Below, piece by piece: positions 25,664 through 35,079 of a DNA stretch of 64,000 nucleotides. Each line of letters starts with the position of its first letter. Position 1 is the stretch's first letter. This DNA is from Lawsonella sp012842085. Its GTDB lineage: Bacteria; Actinomycetota; Actinomycetes; Mycobacteriales; Mycobacteriaceae. A model generated the notes under the pieces. It did not search any database. It was not told where the DNA came from and worked only from the letters and a program-made list of their open reading frames with translations. A program made the position numbers and the translations under genes. The DNA is taken from positions 806,001 to 870,000 of the forward strand of contig DAINXV010000001.1 in assembly GCA_036749735.1 (NCBI GenBank), written 5' to 3'.

Positions 25664-26538
25664 AAATAATCACCACTCAGAGTTACAGATAGCCCTTGAA
25701 TATCGACAGTCAAGTTAGAAAACTTTATGACGATCACATTCCCGGCATGGAGCGGAACATTCATTTCCCAGGACTTGTCCAGCGTGTTGTCATCCCATGT
25801 AGCGTTCCACTTCAATAGCCCGTTAATGTACAGTGATATTTTCGCAGAACCCACCACATCAGCATCTTTAGGTGTAAATGCTTCTGTTCTACACCGTAAG
25901 TAGCCTATTTTCCCGTCGAAAGGCGCAGTGACACCTAGCGGAATATCATTCGCCCCGTCAACGACTGTCATTGCTGCGAGGTAAATCTCCTGGTGCCACT
26001 TTCCTAGGCTTTTCCCCGTTAACGCGTTGACCATCCGGTTAAACGCCGTCGCAAAAGAATCCGCCACCTGCCCCGCAGCACCAGCTGCGCCTTGCATAAC
26101 GGAGTTCATACCTTCCGTAACAGTATTTACAACATCATCAACCACTGTTGTCGTGAGCTCTGCGATGTCAGCAGCATTCTTCGAAATCTGAGCCGCCCAC
26201 TTCGATGTTTGCGCATCAATCAGAGCAATAATTTCGCCCTGGTCATAACCATCCCCCAGCGCCTCAATCGCAGCCTGCAGCTTCTTGTCGGCCTCATCAA
26301 CCCGCGCATCAATCCGCGCCACAATACTATCCCGCGCCGACTCGTACGGCTGCAACATCTGCGTTGACATGCGGTCAAGAAATGCCGGCTTCCTAATGTT
26401 GTAGTAGCGCTCAAGCCCCGGCACCCCACCATCCTGCGGGTGCACCGTATACTCAGGATTAGGGCGACCAGGGTTAGGATCCTGCGGAGACCACAGTTCA
26501 ACCTCGTTGATATCTTCTTCATTATTCGGGCTGGTCAT
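25660..26538 (-). CDS. Minor tail protein
   Basis: 292 residues. The N-terminal 60 residues carry a Pro-rich linker, followed by a helical coiled-coil region (MSTQMLQPYESARDSIVARIDARVDEADKKLQAAIEAL, about 55-140). The C-terminal 100 residues look beta-rich (VTLSGDYL end) like a tail-fibre adhesion domain. Position and layout fit a fibre or baseplate protein; no catalytic motif. Confidence 0.65.
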   Translation of the reverse strand: MTSPNNEEDINEVELWSPQDPNPGRPNPEYTVHPQDGGVPGLERYYNIRKPAFLDRMSTQMLQPYESARDSIVARIDARVDEADKKLQAAIEALGDGYDQGEIIALIDAQTSKWAAQISKNAADIAELTTTVVDDVVNTVTEGMNSVMQGAAGAAGQVADSFATAFNRMVNALTGKSLGKWHQEIYLAAMTVVDGANDIPLGVTAPFDGKIGYLRCRTEAFTPKDADVVGSAKISLYINGLLKWNATWDDNTLDKSWEMNVPLHAGNVIVIKFSNLTVDIQGLSVTLSGDYL

Positions 26539-26710
26539 CTACACCACCACCAGACACCATTCCGATCTCCGTATCTACGAAACCGATACCGGCAAGAAAC
26601 TCCTTGCCCTCATCGTTCAACTCGTTCACGACAGCCTGCGGAATCACCACCGCAACATCATCGTTATCGAATTGATCTTTCAGGATCGCCATCACTTCTT
26701 CACGTTTCAT
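26522..26710 (-). CDS. Small phage protein of unknown function
   Basis: 62 residues, acidic: MKREEVMAILKDQFDNDDVAVVIPQAVVNELNDEGKEFLAG. It overlaps the upstream gene (TAATG) and the downstream gene (17 nt), so it is part of the tail operon. No family recognised. Confidence 0.6.
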   Translation of the reverse strand: MKREEVMAILKDQFDNDDVAVVIPQAVVNELNDEGKEFLAGIGFVDTEIGMVSGGGVDDQPE

Positions 26711-28368
26711 TAGGCGGCCACTCCTATACTCCGTAACGCGCCCGCGATCTGCCTGATCTGACGAAGCGACCGGTTCAGTGGTGGCTCATCGGCACGCGGA
26801 TCTCCTACTACGGTTTTCCACTCATTCGGGTTATCCCGCGAATCACTAAAAGTGATCTCCTGTACCTGGTCAACATAGATACGATCACCCGGCAGCTTCT
26901 TATAGCCCACACCGATACGGTCACCGAGGAAGAAATGCCCCACCCCCTCACCGCCCAAAATATAGGGCGAACCATTACCAATGTCGATAGTGTGCGCTTT
27001 CCGCTTCCTCGTGTTGTAGTAGGCCTGCCGCATCGCCGACAGTGATGAAATAGTCCACGCTTTAGAACTTGAGTCCGCCCAGGACTCCTCATAGTGTGAC
27101 CAGCCCTGCGCCTGCGCCCGAAGCGGCAGTTTCACCGAGATAAAAGCCCCCACCACATTCTCGTAAAACGGTTTAATGAGGGTGTCGGCGATGTTGCCGA
27201 CGGCAGCAGACGATAGGAAGAACGCCCCTAGCATGTTCCCTACTAGTTTCACGCTTAGGCTGATCGCCTCGTTGATACCGGGGGCGGATTCACCACCCGT
27301 CGTAATTTTCACCGTCTGCGACGGCTGCGTAGTGTACGACCACGCTTTCACGCAGGGGGTGTGACCGGCGTAGTACACCACCCACGGCTGAGCTGGCAAT
27401 GTACCCAGTAGCCGCTTGGTGGCGGTCATGTACTCTTCCGGCTCACGCGGCAGCGGTACGGCGTTGACGATCTCCTCGACACCGTTTTCCGCATGTTTGA
27501 CTACTGACCTCCATAGGCCGCCCGCGATAGTCCCACCGAACGACGTCTGGTCGTACACGCCGCTCTTGTCCACAATGTCGAAGAAGAGCTGCCCGTTTCG
27601 GGTGATCACAGCGCCGGGGAAGGGTGGCGGATCCCCCGTAAACCACCTGTTATAGGTGAGCATGAGCCCGGTCTCTTGAAGAATGGGCTGCGCCATCGAC
27701 AGAAAGTCATCGAAGCGGGTGTTGATAATACACCACTCGGAATCGTCCAACACCAAAGATTGCGGGACAACTAGCTTATTCCAGTCCCAGGGGCGGAGCG
27801 CCTGCAGCCACGAATCAAGGCTAAGAGGGTTGTCGGCAGGCTGCCAAAAATTCATATTCAGGCGAGTCAAGTTAAGATGAAGTACCAGTTTCAGCCCGTA
27901 CCTGGCCGGTGCTGCTATCACCATATATTTGGGGTACTGGAAGTTCACCGGGGTGAACGGGTTCGGCTGGCAGCGCACATACTGGAGCTCAGCAATATCA
28001 TCCGCAAAGGTTACGACTACACACTCCGAACCGTCCTCATCCTTCTCATATACCACCGACTGTGCCGTGCCAGACCATTTTTTACCATTTTTGCGTACGT
28101 CAATGATGATGTTTTCGGCGCCGCGTTCCCGCTCATCGATGAGCCATGGAATCAGGTAGTGGTCGCGGGGCAACACTAGGCTCCCAGAACCGACGTCGTT
28201 GTACCGCCACGTAAACTCGCAAGAAATATAGCCTCCAACAATCTTCTCATTGTTGCAGTTACCGTCGAATAATCGGATGCGGGGTGGCTCTTCCACAACA
28301 GAATGCCGTTCCGCAACCTGCTGCTCCGCCTCCCACATAATCTGGTCGAACGTGCGGGTGTCAGTCAT
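26710..28368 (-). CDS. Siphovirus Gp37-like tail protein
   Basis: 552 residues resembling the Gp37-like family of actinophage tails (ReqiPepy6 Gp37): IRLFDGNCNN, YISCEFTWRYNDVGSGSLVLPRDHYLIPWLID, then FADDIAELQYVRC. It forms part of the tail tip next to the distal tail protein. Ends in PNEWKTVVGDPRADEPPLNRSLRQIRQIAGALRSIG. Start overlaps the upstream gene by 8 nt. Confidence 0.8.
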   Translation of the reverse strand: MTDTRTFDQIMWEAEQQVAERHSVVEEPPRIRLFDGNCNNEKIVGGYISCEFTWRYNDVGSGSLVLPRDHYLIPWLIDERERGAENIIIDVRKNGKKWSGTAQSVVYEKDEDGSECVVVTFADDIAELQYVRCQPNPFTPVNFQYPKYMVIAAPARYGLKLVLHLNLTRLNMNFWQPADNPLSLDSWLQALRPWDWNKLVVPQSLVLDDSEWCIINTRFDDFLSMAQPILQETGLMLTYNRWFTGDPPPFPGAVITRNGQLFFDIVDKSGVYDQTSFGGTIAGGLWRSVVKHAENGVEEIVNAVPLPREPEEYMTATKRLLGTLPAQPWVVYYAGHTPCVKAWSYTTQPSQTVKITTGGESAPGINEAISLSVKLVGNMLGAFFLSSAAVGNIADTLIKPFYENVVGAFISVKLPLRAQAQGWSHYEESWADSSSKAWTISSLSAMRQAYYNTRKRKAHTIDIGNGSPYILGGEGVGHFFLGDRIGVGYKKLPGDRIYVDQVQEITFSDSRDNPNEWKTVVGDPRADEPPLNRSLRQIRQIAGALRSIGVAA

Positions 28369-29506
28369 TGCGCATCATCCCAAATGGGCGCGACCAGGAC
28401 GGCTCCATGTAGACTTTCACGCCTGCGCCCGCCATCGTCGCCACCGACCCATAAGCTTTCGTGATCAGTTGGCCGATGTGAGGGATGGTGATGTTTTCCT
28501 CCACCCCCACCGGCAGCTTCCCCTCAAACTCTGGTTTGGTAACACCGAACGCGTCATTAATCCGGGTGGCTAGATCTTCAGGAGTCCACGACAGAACCGT
28601 GTCCTGGGGGATATCCGCCAACGCCTGAGTTAAGACTTCCGCCGTCCGATACAAGAACCTGTTAGGCATGTTGATCGGCAGCGACAGGGCGGAGAGTAGG
28701 TTAGGAACCCAGGGTAGCGGGTTAATCGCAACCGGGATCTCAGTAGGTGGCGTCCACGGGGGGATCGCATACCAGAAAAGCTGCCCTGACATGCGCGCCC
28801 ACCAATTCGCATGGTCGATGCACACAACTTGCTCTTCATCGGGGCGGGTGGAGACAGCCACATCCTGCCCTACTCCCTGGAATGGAAGAACGATCATCTT
28901 GTGGCGATCTTTACTGCCCTCGAGGTTGACGTCAGGGAGCATCACCGAGGCGGAACCCCGCACCGCATAGCGCAAATACATCGGGTGGTCGGAAGGGTTC
29001 TCCACCGTCAGCGTGCCAACATAGTTGCGGCCATCAAACACGAACTCATCGCCGGGAATAGTCGTGTGATAAAAAGGATCACTCGCCCGCAGATAGTAGG
29101 CGACCTGGCCATGCCCATACAGCTGCCCCTCAGTAGTAATCACCTCAGGGGTCTGCCACATACGCACTTTAATCCAGCGCTCGCCACCATACTCGGTAGT
29201 GATCTTGAGCTTCGCGTCTTTAGTGTAGGAAAACGCCCGCCTGAACTCATCGTCGAGCACTTCCCAGGGCTTCCCAGCACGGTCGCCATCAACATCAACA
29301 GGCAGAGTAATATCCCGCATGTCCCATCGCAGCGAGCGGAACGTGCCGCCCTCCTGCCTAGCTGACTGGTCGTACTTTGTTTGAGCGGGGGCGTCCCACA
29401 AACCGGCAGGCGGATTATCTTTCATCAGGGTGACGGCACCGAAACCGGCGCCAGACAGCACCCACTCGGAACCGTCCACACCCTCCAACACAACCGTGAA
29501 CTTCAT
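28361..29506 (-). CDS. Distal-tail-like minor tail protein
   Basis: 381 residues following the tape measure gene without a gap. N-terminal stretch (VLEGVDGSEWVLSGAG, RDITLPVDVDGDR, WKVL-type EVLDDEFRRAFSY) resembles phage minor tail/Dit proteins. The end is Pro/aromatic with KVYMEPSWSRPFGMM. Expected to connect tail tube and tip. Confidence 0.75.
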   Translation of the reverse strand: MKFTVVLEGVDGSEWVLSGAGFGAVTLMKDNPPAGLWDAPAQTKYDQSARQEGGTFRSLRWDMRDITLPVDVDGDRAGKPWEVLDDEFRRAFSYTKDAKLKITTEYGGERWIKVRMWQTPEVITTEGQLYGHGQVAYYLRASDPFYHTTIPGDEFVFDGRNYVGTLTVENPSDHPMYLRYAVRGSASVMLPDVNLEGSKDRHKMIVLPFQGVGQDVAVSTRPDEEQVVCIDHANWWARMSGQLFWYAIPPWTPPTEIPVAINPLPWVPNLLSALSLPINMPNRFLYRTAEVLTQALADIPQDTVLSWTPEDLATRINDAFGVTKPEFEGKLPVGVEENITIPHIGQLITKAYGSVATMAGAGVKVYMEPSWSRPFGMMRND

Positions 29507-32500
29507 TTACATTTGACCCCTATACATTCCGACGCCGGCAAGTTTCCGCTGCTCCTCATGCCTAAATTGGTGTCTCATCTCATTAGTCGAGCCATAGAAG
29601 TTATTTGTGACGATGGTTGAGCCGCCGGAAGCTGTAGCGCCACCGCCGCCACCGCCGCCCGCGATATTAATCTGTGGAACGAACTGTGAAACCGCATGAC
29701 TAAACTCAGGCGACACACCCGGAAGATTAAGAGACCCAGACAAGGTAGGAAGCCCCTCGTTGAGAGTATCCGCGCCCGCATGCCACGCCCTCGACGGCGC
29801 CGCCGCAACATAATTCGCAGCCATCCCAGCAACATCAGCAACAGGCTCCGACACAAGCTCAATACCCGCCGACGCAAGATCACTCATCATGCCAATACCA
29901 GCGCCCCCAATATCACCGACGACAGGAACAGCAGACACTAGACGGGACGCCGCGTTACCTGCGGTAGATACCGCCGTGGACGCGCCCTTCGCCATGGTGG
30001 AGACGGTAGTACGGGCAAGATTCTCAGCCGCTTGCGGGACGAAAGCGTCATAAATATCTGCGGGGGCATGCATAGCTGCGCCACGCACCTGTCGCTCCAC
30101 CGCTTGCGCATCACTTGGGGACTGGTTTATCCGGTCAAGGGTCGTGGCCGCCGCTTTCGATGCATTAGCGTTCACCACATACTCGCCGTCGGTGAGATAC
30201 GCCAGGTTCTTGTCCTTGCCCTTCTTCCCGCGTACCCAGCCGCCATGCGCATACCGTGGAATATCTTCATCCTTAACAAATGGAAACCGGTTATCATCCA
30301 TACCGGTTTTAACAGAACCCCACTTGTTTTGGGCGTAGCGCGCAGCAGCATAAGCGTTACCAGCCGCATCATAGACAGTGCCCAGCTGCTTGGGGATTCC
30401 CCGCGCCATACTGGCCGTTAGACTAAACATGCCGATAAGTTGGTCTTGCCCGGCAGGGTACGGTTTAGCGGGCTTCTCTGGGTCTTTAGACGGCTTAGGG
30501 GGGCGTTTCCGAACAAGGTTCGGGTTACCCCGGGATAGCACATCTGCACGCCGCACCATCGAATCCACAATGTCTCGCGTCGGACTAATCTGCTGAATAT
30601 CGAGCACTTCCGCGAATAGTCGCGTCCACTGTGACGCGCCCTGCGCCGGATCATAATCGCCAGTATGGCCTGCTATAGCCTCCAGCTTGTCATTCTTTGT
30701 AGGTTCCTTAGGCTCTTTCGCCTTAGTGGTTGCCGCCGACTCGGAGGTTTCTCCCTCAGCATCTTCACCGGGTTTAAGCTCATCTGCGGCCATCTTCCCC
30801 GCCACCATCCACGACGGCAGCTGGTCGGAAAAACCAAAATGTTCAAGGAAGTCGCTAGTGAACCCAGTCACAGCGGGGCGGGCAAGCTCAGTAGCAACAT
30901 TAAACCCAAGCTCAGACCACGTATTAGACTCTTTCAGCCCCGTCATTTCCGCAACGGACTGTTGGTGGGTCTTCTCCTCTGACTCTGCCGCAGGCTCCTC
31001 CACCTCAGGCTCAATACCATAATCGACCTGGTGAACATTCGGGTCAACCGGCTCAGCAGCGGGTTTAATCCACGCCCAATTCGTAGCCCCAGCGAGGTTA
31101 TAGCCGCTAGCACCATCACCTATGAGACCACCGTCACCCGACCGCATCTCAAAATTCGTACCATCCGGTAGTGTGCCTGCGGTGTGGCCGGTCATGCCGA
31201 CCCCATACCATCCGACGCGAAGAGTACCAGACGCACCCTTACCCATCGTCCACCCAAGATCCGACAGCACAGAACCCGCATTACCGGTAGACAAGAGGCG
31301 CCTACTGTTAGGCTCAGCAAGCCCCGCCATATAGCCGGCAACCGCCCCCACCGTATACGAGCAGTCACCCCACGGGGCGCCACCACCATAGCGGTACGGG
31401 GTACCCTGAAGCGACTGATTATTAGACACGTCAGGCGCCATACCGCGCAAGAACCGCATCAGATCATCATTAGTGCGCTTACCTCCCACAACACCGCCAT
31501 CGGCATAGCGGGGCAGGCTGGAGCGTGCCGGATCCCAACCGTCATGTATAGCATCCAACACATGCCCGGCGCGACGCTGCTCCTCCACCGTCATGACACG
31601 CTCACCCGGCATCACCAGAGCAGTTGGAACCCCGGCCTCATCGAGGCCGATGATGGAGTCTTGCCCGGCTACACCGCCGTAGAGTAGGCCGTCACGGTCG
31701 CGGCCTGACACAACGCCGCCGTGTTTGAAATTCTGGAGGGACACCGCCCATTCGTGGAGTGTACCGGCGCCGGGGACAGTGATACCACCAATCTTGGTGG
31801 GGATCCGGGCAAGCAGATTACCGAGCAGATGAATAGGGGCTTTCAGCGCCTCAATAGCGCCCAGAAAAGCGCCTTTAATGCCGTCACCGACGCCCATAAA
31901 CGCCGTCTTGATCTTCGACGCCATACCTTCCAACGCGTCGCCTACAGGCCGCACAGTTGACTCATAGACGCGCTTAAAAAGATCGCCCAGCGACTGCCAC
32001 GCGCCACTAATAGCGCCCATCGCGTCGCTAAAGAACTGTTTCGTGGTCTCCCACCCAGCCGAAAACATATCTATAACTGGGCTGATGTGGTTCTGCCACA
32101 CGTTCGCAAACCAGCCGCCAACCGACTTCCACGTCTGGCTAATGATGTGCCCCGCCGCAGAAAACGCCTGCGAGACGCCAGACCACGCGACCTTCAGCGT
32201 CTCCCACGCAAACAGCATCCCATTACGGAATGTGTCTGATTTCTTCCACAGCAGCATGAGTGCCCCGCCGACTGCGGTGATAGCGGCTATAGCTATACCG
32301 ACCGGCCCCGTCGCAGCCGTCCACGCCGCTCTAAAAAGTTTCGATGATGCGAGAGCGCGTGCCCCGTTTTTCATCCAGGCCACACCCTGCATATAGAGTG
32401 CCTTGACCGTCGCTGCAGCAGACACCACCGCCTGCCGTTTAGTGGTCAGCCACGCCGCCGTGGACTTAGCAGCCGCCACAACAGCCTGCTTAGCTGCAAG

Positions 32501-34258
32501 CAGAGCCTTAGCGCCCAATGCAATTAGCAATGGCGAGACAATAGCCGTAGTACTTATCGCGACACCCTTTAGGGCGTCAACAACATCTTCATGCCGCTTG
32601 AACCAGTCCACGGCACGGCTCACACTCGAACTCACCGAGTCGAAGAACTTGGGGATCGACACGAGAACATCAAATCCCGCACCAATCGCCTTAAACATTC
32701 CCCCGGCGACACGCCCCGCAAGCTGGAACGCCGGCGCCGCACCCTTAGCGATATTGTCTGTAAGAGTCGTAAGTTTATCGGCAAACGCCGTCACATGCGG
32801 CACCATCGGGCGAAGAGCCTCAGCACTGAACCGCGTCACCGCAGACGCTAAACCACCAAGCGCACCGGTCACCGTCTCAGTACGCAGCCCCTCCATACTG
32901 CCCTTCAGGGCGTTCACATGGCCGGCTACACCGTCCGACCCCTCCATAATGCCCTTGGCCAGCGCGTTCATCGCCTCAGTCGCCGGAACACTGCCCTTAC
33001 TAATCATCTTCGTCATCGTCGCTTCAGCAACATTGAAATGATTAGCCAAAATCTTGATCGCGGGAACACCGTTCTCCATCATGGTGTTCAGGTCTTCCAG
33101 CGACACCTTGTTTTTGGCGGCGATTTTACCCATCGCCCGCGCCATAGAGTTGAAGCCCTCGGTACCCTTGCCGCCTGCGGCAGCAGCCTCACCAATTGCC
33201 CGCAAATAATTAGGGATAACCTTCGCCTCAATGCCGAACGCCTTCAGGTTTTTACCGGCAGTGACGAAGTCCTGTAACTGGAAGGGGGTACCCTGCACAG
33301 CTTTAGAAATATCATCAACAAGCGCCCGTGCTTCGACCGCGTTCCCCATGATGGTTTTCATGGAAACAGTGGCGTCCTCGATCTGGGTGAGGCGCCCCCA
33401 GCCGGCTTTCACCATGCCGACGATTGAGCCGATACCGGCCAGCGCCCCGCCTGCTTTAATCCCGGAAATAGCAAGTCGACCAAGAGACAGGTGCGACTCC
33501 TCAGCCTTACCCTTCAGCCAGCCTAGAGCGCCCCCACCGGATCGGGCAGATCCCCCCAGCCGGTTATTAGCGGAAGCAGCACGGTCAGCTGCTTCAGCTT
33601 CCTTATCCTTAGCCGCCGCAAGTTGCTGCTCCCGTAAGGTGAGCTTATCGGCTGCGTTGTGTGCATCAGCCCTAGCTTTAGTAAGGTTACCCTCAGCTTT
33701 CGCGACCTTAACCGGGTCGCCCTTCTTCCGGGCTTCCTCCAGCTGCTTCTCTTTAACACCAACACGATCATTAGTGTCACTTACCCTGTTACGGGCACGC
33801 GCTAAACTGTCCTCAGCCGACACAAGCCGACGGCTCTTAACGTCACCACCCGATTTCACAACATCAAGCTCACGCTCCGCCCGCGTCAGCTGGCTAGTCG
33901 CAAGCTCATTATTCCGCCGCGCCTTATTAAAACGCGCCTCAGCCTGAAGCCGCTGCGACGCCGTCTTAGACTCATCGCCCTGCACAGCCTGCAAAGCGGC
34001 CTCCGCCGCTTTCAAATCAGCGGTAGTTTTACTAGCCCGTGTACGGGCACCCGCAAGCCGGTCAGTAGCCTTAACGACCTCGTTAAACGCTGGGACAGCC
34101 TTATCAGAAACCGACTTCCCCGCAGCCTGACCGGCCTTGTCAAACGAGCTGATAAGAATCTTCTCGCTTGACACACCGGCGCGCTTAGCCTCCTCCTCCA
34201 GCTTCGTGAACATTCCTTTAAAGCTGGGTAGGACGGCGAACCACTCATTACGCGCCAT
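29507..34258 (-). CDS. Tape measure protein with internal NlpC/P60-like segment
   Basis: Longest phage gene, 1583 residues; it sets tail length and helps DNA entry. N-terminal 250 residues are a coiled coil of Ala/Lys/Arg/Glu heptads. Next comes a conserved TMP domain (WGRLTQIEDATVSMKTIMGN, GTEGFNSMARAMGKIAAKNKVSLEDL), then hydrophobic helices (VGIAIAAITAVGGALMLL). Around residues 955-1050 is GTPYRYGGGAPWGDCSYTVGA with a Cys (near 964), then TGHTAGTL with a His (near 1024), the layout of a cysteine peptidoglycan peptidase. A Gly-rich C-terminus ends the protein. Confidence 0.9.
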   Translation of the reverse strand: MARNEWFAVLPSFKGMFTKLEEEAKRAGVSSEKILISSFDKAGQAAGKSVSDKAVPAFNEVVKATDRLAGARTRASKTTADLKAAEAALQAVQGDESKTASQRLQAEARFNKARRNNELATSQLTRAERELDVVKSGGDVKSRRLVSAEDSLARARNRVSDTNDRVGVKEKQLEEARKKGDPVKVAKAEGNLTKARADAHNAADKLTLREQQLAAAKDKEAEAADRAASANNRLGGSARSGGGALGWLKGKAEESHLSLGRLAISGIKAGGALAGIGSIVGMVKAGWGRLTQIEDATVSMKTIMGNAVEARALVDDISKAVQGTPFQLQDFVTAGKNLKAFGIEAKVIPNYLRAIGEAAAAGGKGTEGFNSMARAMGKIAAKNKVSLEDLNTMMENGVPAIKILANHFNVAEATMTKMISKGSVPATEAMNALAKGIMEGSDGVAGHVNALKGSMEGLRTETVTGALGGLASAVTRFSAEALRPMVPHVTAFADKLTTLTDNIAKGAAPAFQLAGRVAGGMFKAIGAGFDVLVSIPKFFDSVSSSVSRAVDWFKRHEDVVDALKGVAISTTAIVSPLLIALGAKALLAAKQAVVAAAKSTAAWLTTKRQAVVSAAATVKALYMQGVAWMKNGARALASSKLFRAAWTAATGPVGIAIAAITAVGGALMLLWKKSDTFRNGMLFAWETLKVAWSGVSQAFSAAGHIISQTWKSVGGWFANVWQNHISPVIDMFSAGWETTKQFFSDAMGAISGAWQSLGDLFKRVYESTVRPVGDALEGMASKIKTAFMGVGDGIKGAFLGAIEALKAPIHLLGNLLARIPTKIGGITVPGAGTLHEWAVSLQNFKHGGVVSGRDRDGLLYGGVAGQDSIIGLDEAGVPTALVMPGERVMTVEEQRRAGHVLDAIHDGWDPARSSLPRYADGGVVGGKRTNDDLMRFLRGMAPDVSNNQSLQGTPYRYGGGAPWGDCSYTVGAVAGYMAGLAEPNSRRLLSTGNAGSVLSDLGWTMGKGASGTLRVGWYGVGMTGHTAGTLPDGTNFEMRSGDGGLIGDGASGYNLAGATNWAWIKPAAEPVDPNVHQVDYGIEPEVEEPAAESEEKTHQQSVAEMTGLKESNTWSELGFNVATELARPAVTGFTSDFLEHFGFSDQLPSWMVAGKMAADELKPGEDAEGETSESAATTKAKEPKEPTKNDKLEAIAGHTGDYDPAQGASQWTRLFAEVLDIQQISPTRDIVDSMVRRADVLSRGNPNLVRKRPPKPSKDPEKPAKPYPAGQDQLIGMFSLTASMARGIPKQLGTVYDAAGNAYAAARYAQNKWGSVKTGMDDNRFPFVKDEDIPRYAHGGWVRGKKGKDKNLAYLTDGEYVVNANASKAAATTLDRINQSPSDAQAVERQVRGAAMHAPADIYDAFVPQAAENLARTTVSTMAKGASTAVSTAGNAASRLVSAVPVVGDIGGAGIGMMSDLASAGIELVSEPVADVAGMAANYVAAAPSRAWHAGADTLNEGLPTLSGSLNLPGVSPEFSHAVSQFVPQINIAGGGGGGGATASGGSTIVTNNFYGSTNEMRHQFRHEEQRKLAGVGMYRGQM

Positions 34259-34268
34259 AATCTGCTCC

Positions 34269-34670
34269 TTACAATGAATCCAAAAACGCCAAAACCTCTA
34301 GCGGATCTTGACCCTTCAGCCCACCAATATGGCTCTCATCATCGACAACGCTCCACGGGTATTTGGGCTTATCCTTCGGCATTTTTGCCTTTTTATCCCC
34401 ACCAAGTTGAGCCAAAAGAACAACAATTTGGAAAGCCAGCCATAGGTTGTGCCACAACAGTTCGTCGGCTAGCGTGTACGGCCTACCCTCACTAACATGC
34501 CAGCGCAGCGGATTATCGGATGGAACATACTTACACAACGCCGCCAATTTGCGGGATGAAATATCGCCGCGCAAATAGTCCATCCAATAATCCCGCCCAT
34601 ACGCCTGAAGCAGCCCCGCCTCAATAGCTTCTGGGCTGCCGTATAGCTCGAACAGTTGTGTTAGGAAGGG
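34269..34670 (-). CDS. Tail assembly chaperone, downstream (T-type) frame made by frameshift
   Basis: This frame opens right after a TGA at 34671-34673 with no start codon and reads PFLTQLFELYGSPEAIEAGLL, then DYWMDYLRGDISSRKLAALCKYVPSDNPL. That matches the T part of actinophage tail chaperones (LYGEAIEADL, S-RRLAVL). It is probably fused to the preceding chaperone by a -1 shift, as in lambda G-T, giving about 265 residues. An internal ATG at 34583 would yield only the last 104 residues. Confidence 0.8.
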   Translation of the reverse strand, partial: PFLTQLFELYGSPEAIEAGLLQAYGRDYWMDYLRGDISSRKLAALCKYVPSDNPLRWHVSEGRPYTLADELLWHNLWLAFQIVVLLAQLGGDKKAKMPKDKPKYPWSVVDDESHIGGLKGQDPLEVLAFLDSL

Positions 34671-35068
34671 TCAACGAAAGAAAACTTCCGCACCTTCTCG
34701 CTAGTCTTCAGCATGAGCAGATGGAACATCAGGCCATTACCGCCCGTCTTCACAAAGCGCTCATACTCCTTCTTCCCCATCAACAGATGGGCAGTAGCGA
34801 CGAAATCCTCACCGCTAACTTCCTGGAACTTCTTCTGGTCAGCATCCGACAGACGATAATCCGGGGTGAAAGAAAACTCCTCCCCCTGGAACATAAACAC
34901 AACCTTCCCATCGGTCGCGTCTACACACTCATCAAGCTGCCCGATCAACTCATCAAGATCGTATTTCTTCAAGGAACTGCCTTTCATGAACGCCAGGGCT
35001 TTAGGGGGGTTTTGTAGAGAGTGGGGCGGGGGCGGCAGCCCTGGAATGTCCAACCCCACCCCACTCAC
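34661..35068 (-). CDS. Tail assembly chaperone, upstream (G-type) frame
   Basis: 135 residues between major tail protein and tape measure genes, the invariant slot of the G chaperone. Contains EFSFTPDYRLSDADQKKFQEVSGEDFVATAHLLMG and ends KVRKFSFVDPS. GTG start assumed; a Met at codon 28 is an alternative. It binds the tape measure protein during tail assembly. Confidence 0.78.
   Translation of the reverse strand: MSGVGLDIPGLPPPPHSLQNPPKALAFMKGSSLKKYDLDELIGQLDECVDATDGKVVFMFQGEEFSFTPDYRLSDADQKKFQEVSGEDFVATAHLLMGKKEYERFVKTGGNGLMFHLLMLKTSEKVRKFSFVDPS
34663..34672 (-). other. Programmed -1 frameshift window (TGACCCTTCC on - strand)
   Basis: The downstream frame is closed by TGA up to 34671 and the upstream frame ends with TAA at 34663-34661, so any shift must occur on the codons CCT TCC. 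The site ACCCTTCC allows Pro-tRNA to re-pair (CCU to CCC); the second codon re-pairs poorly (UCC to UUC). It is not a classical heptamer. Confidence 0.6.
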
Positions 35069-35079
35069 TCAATCACTGA

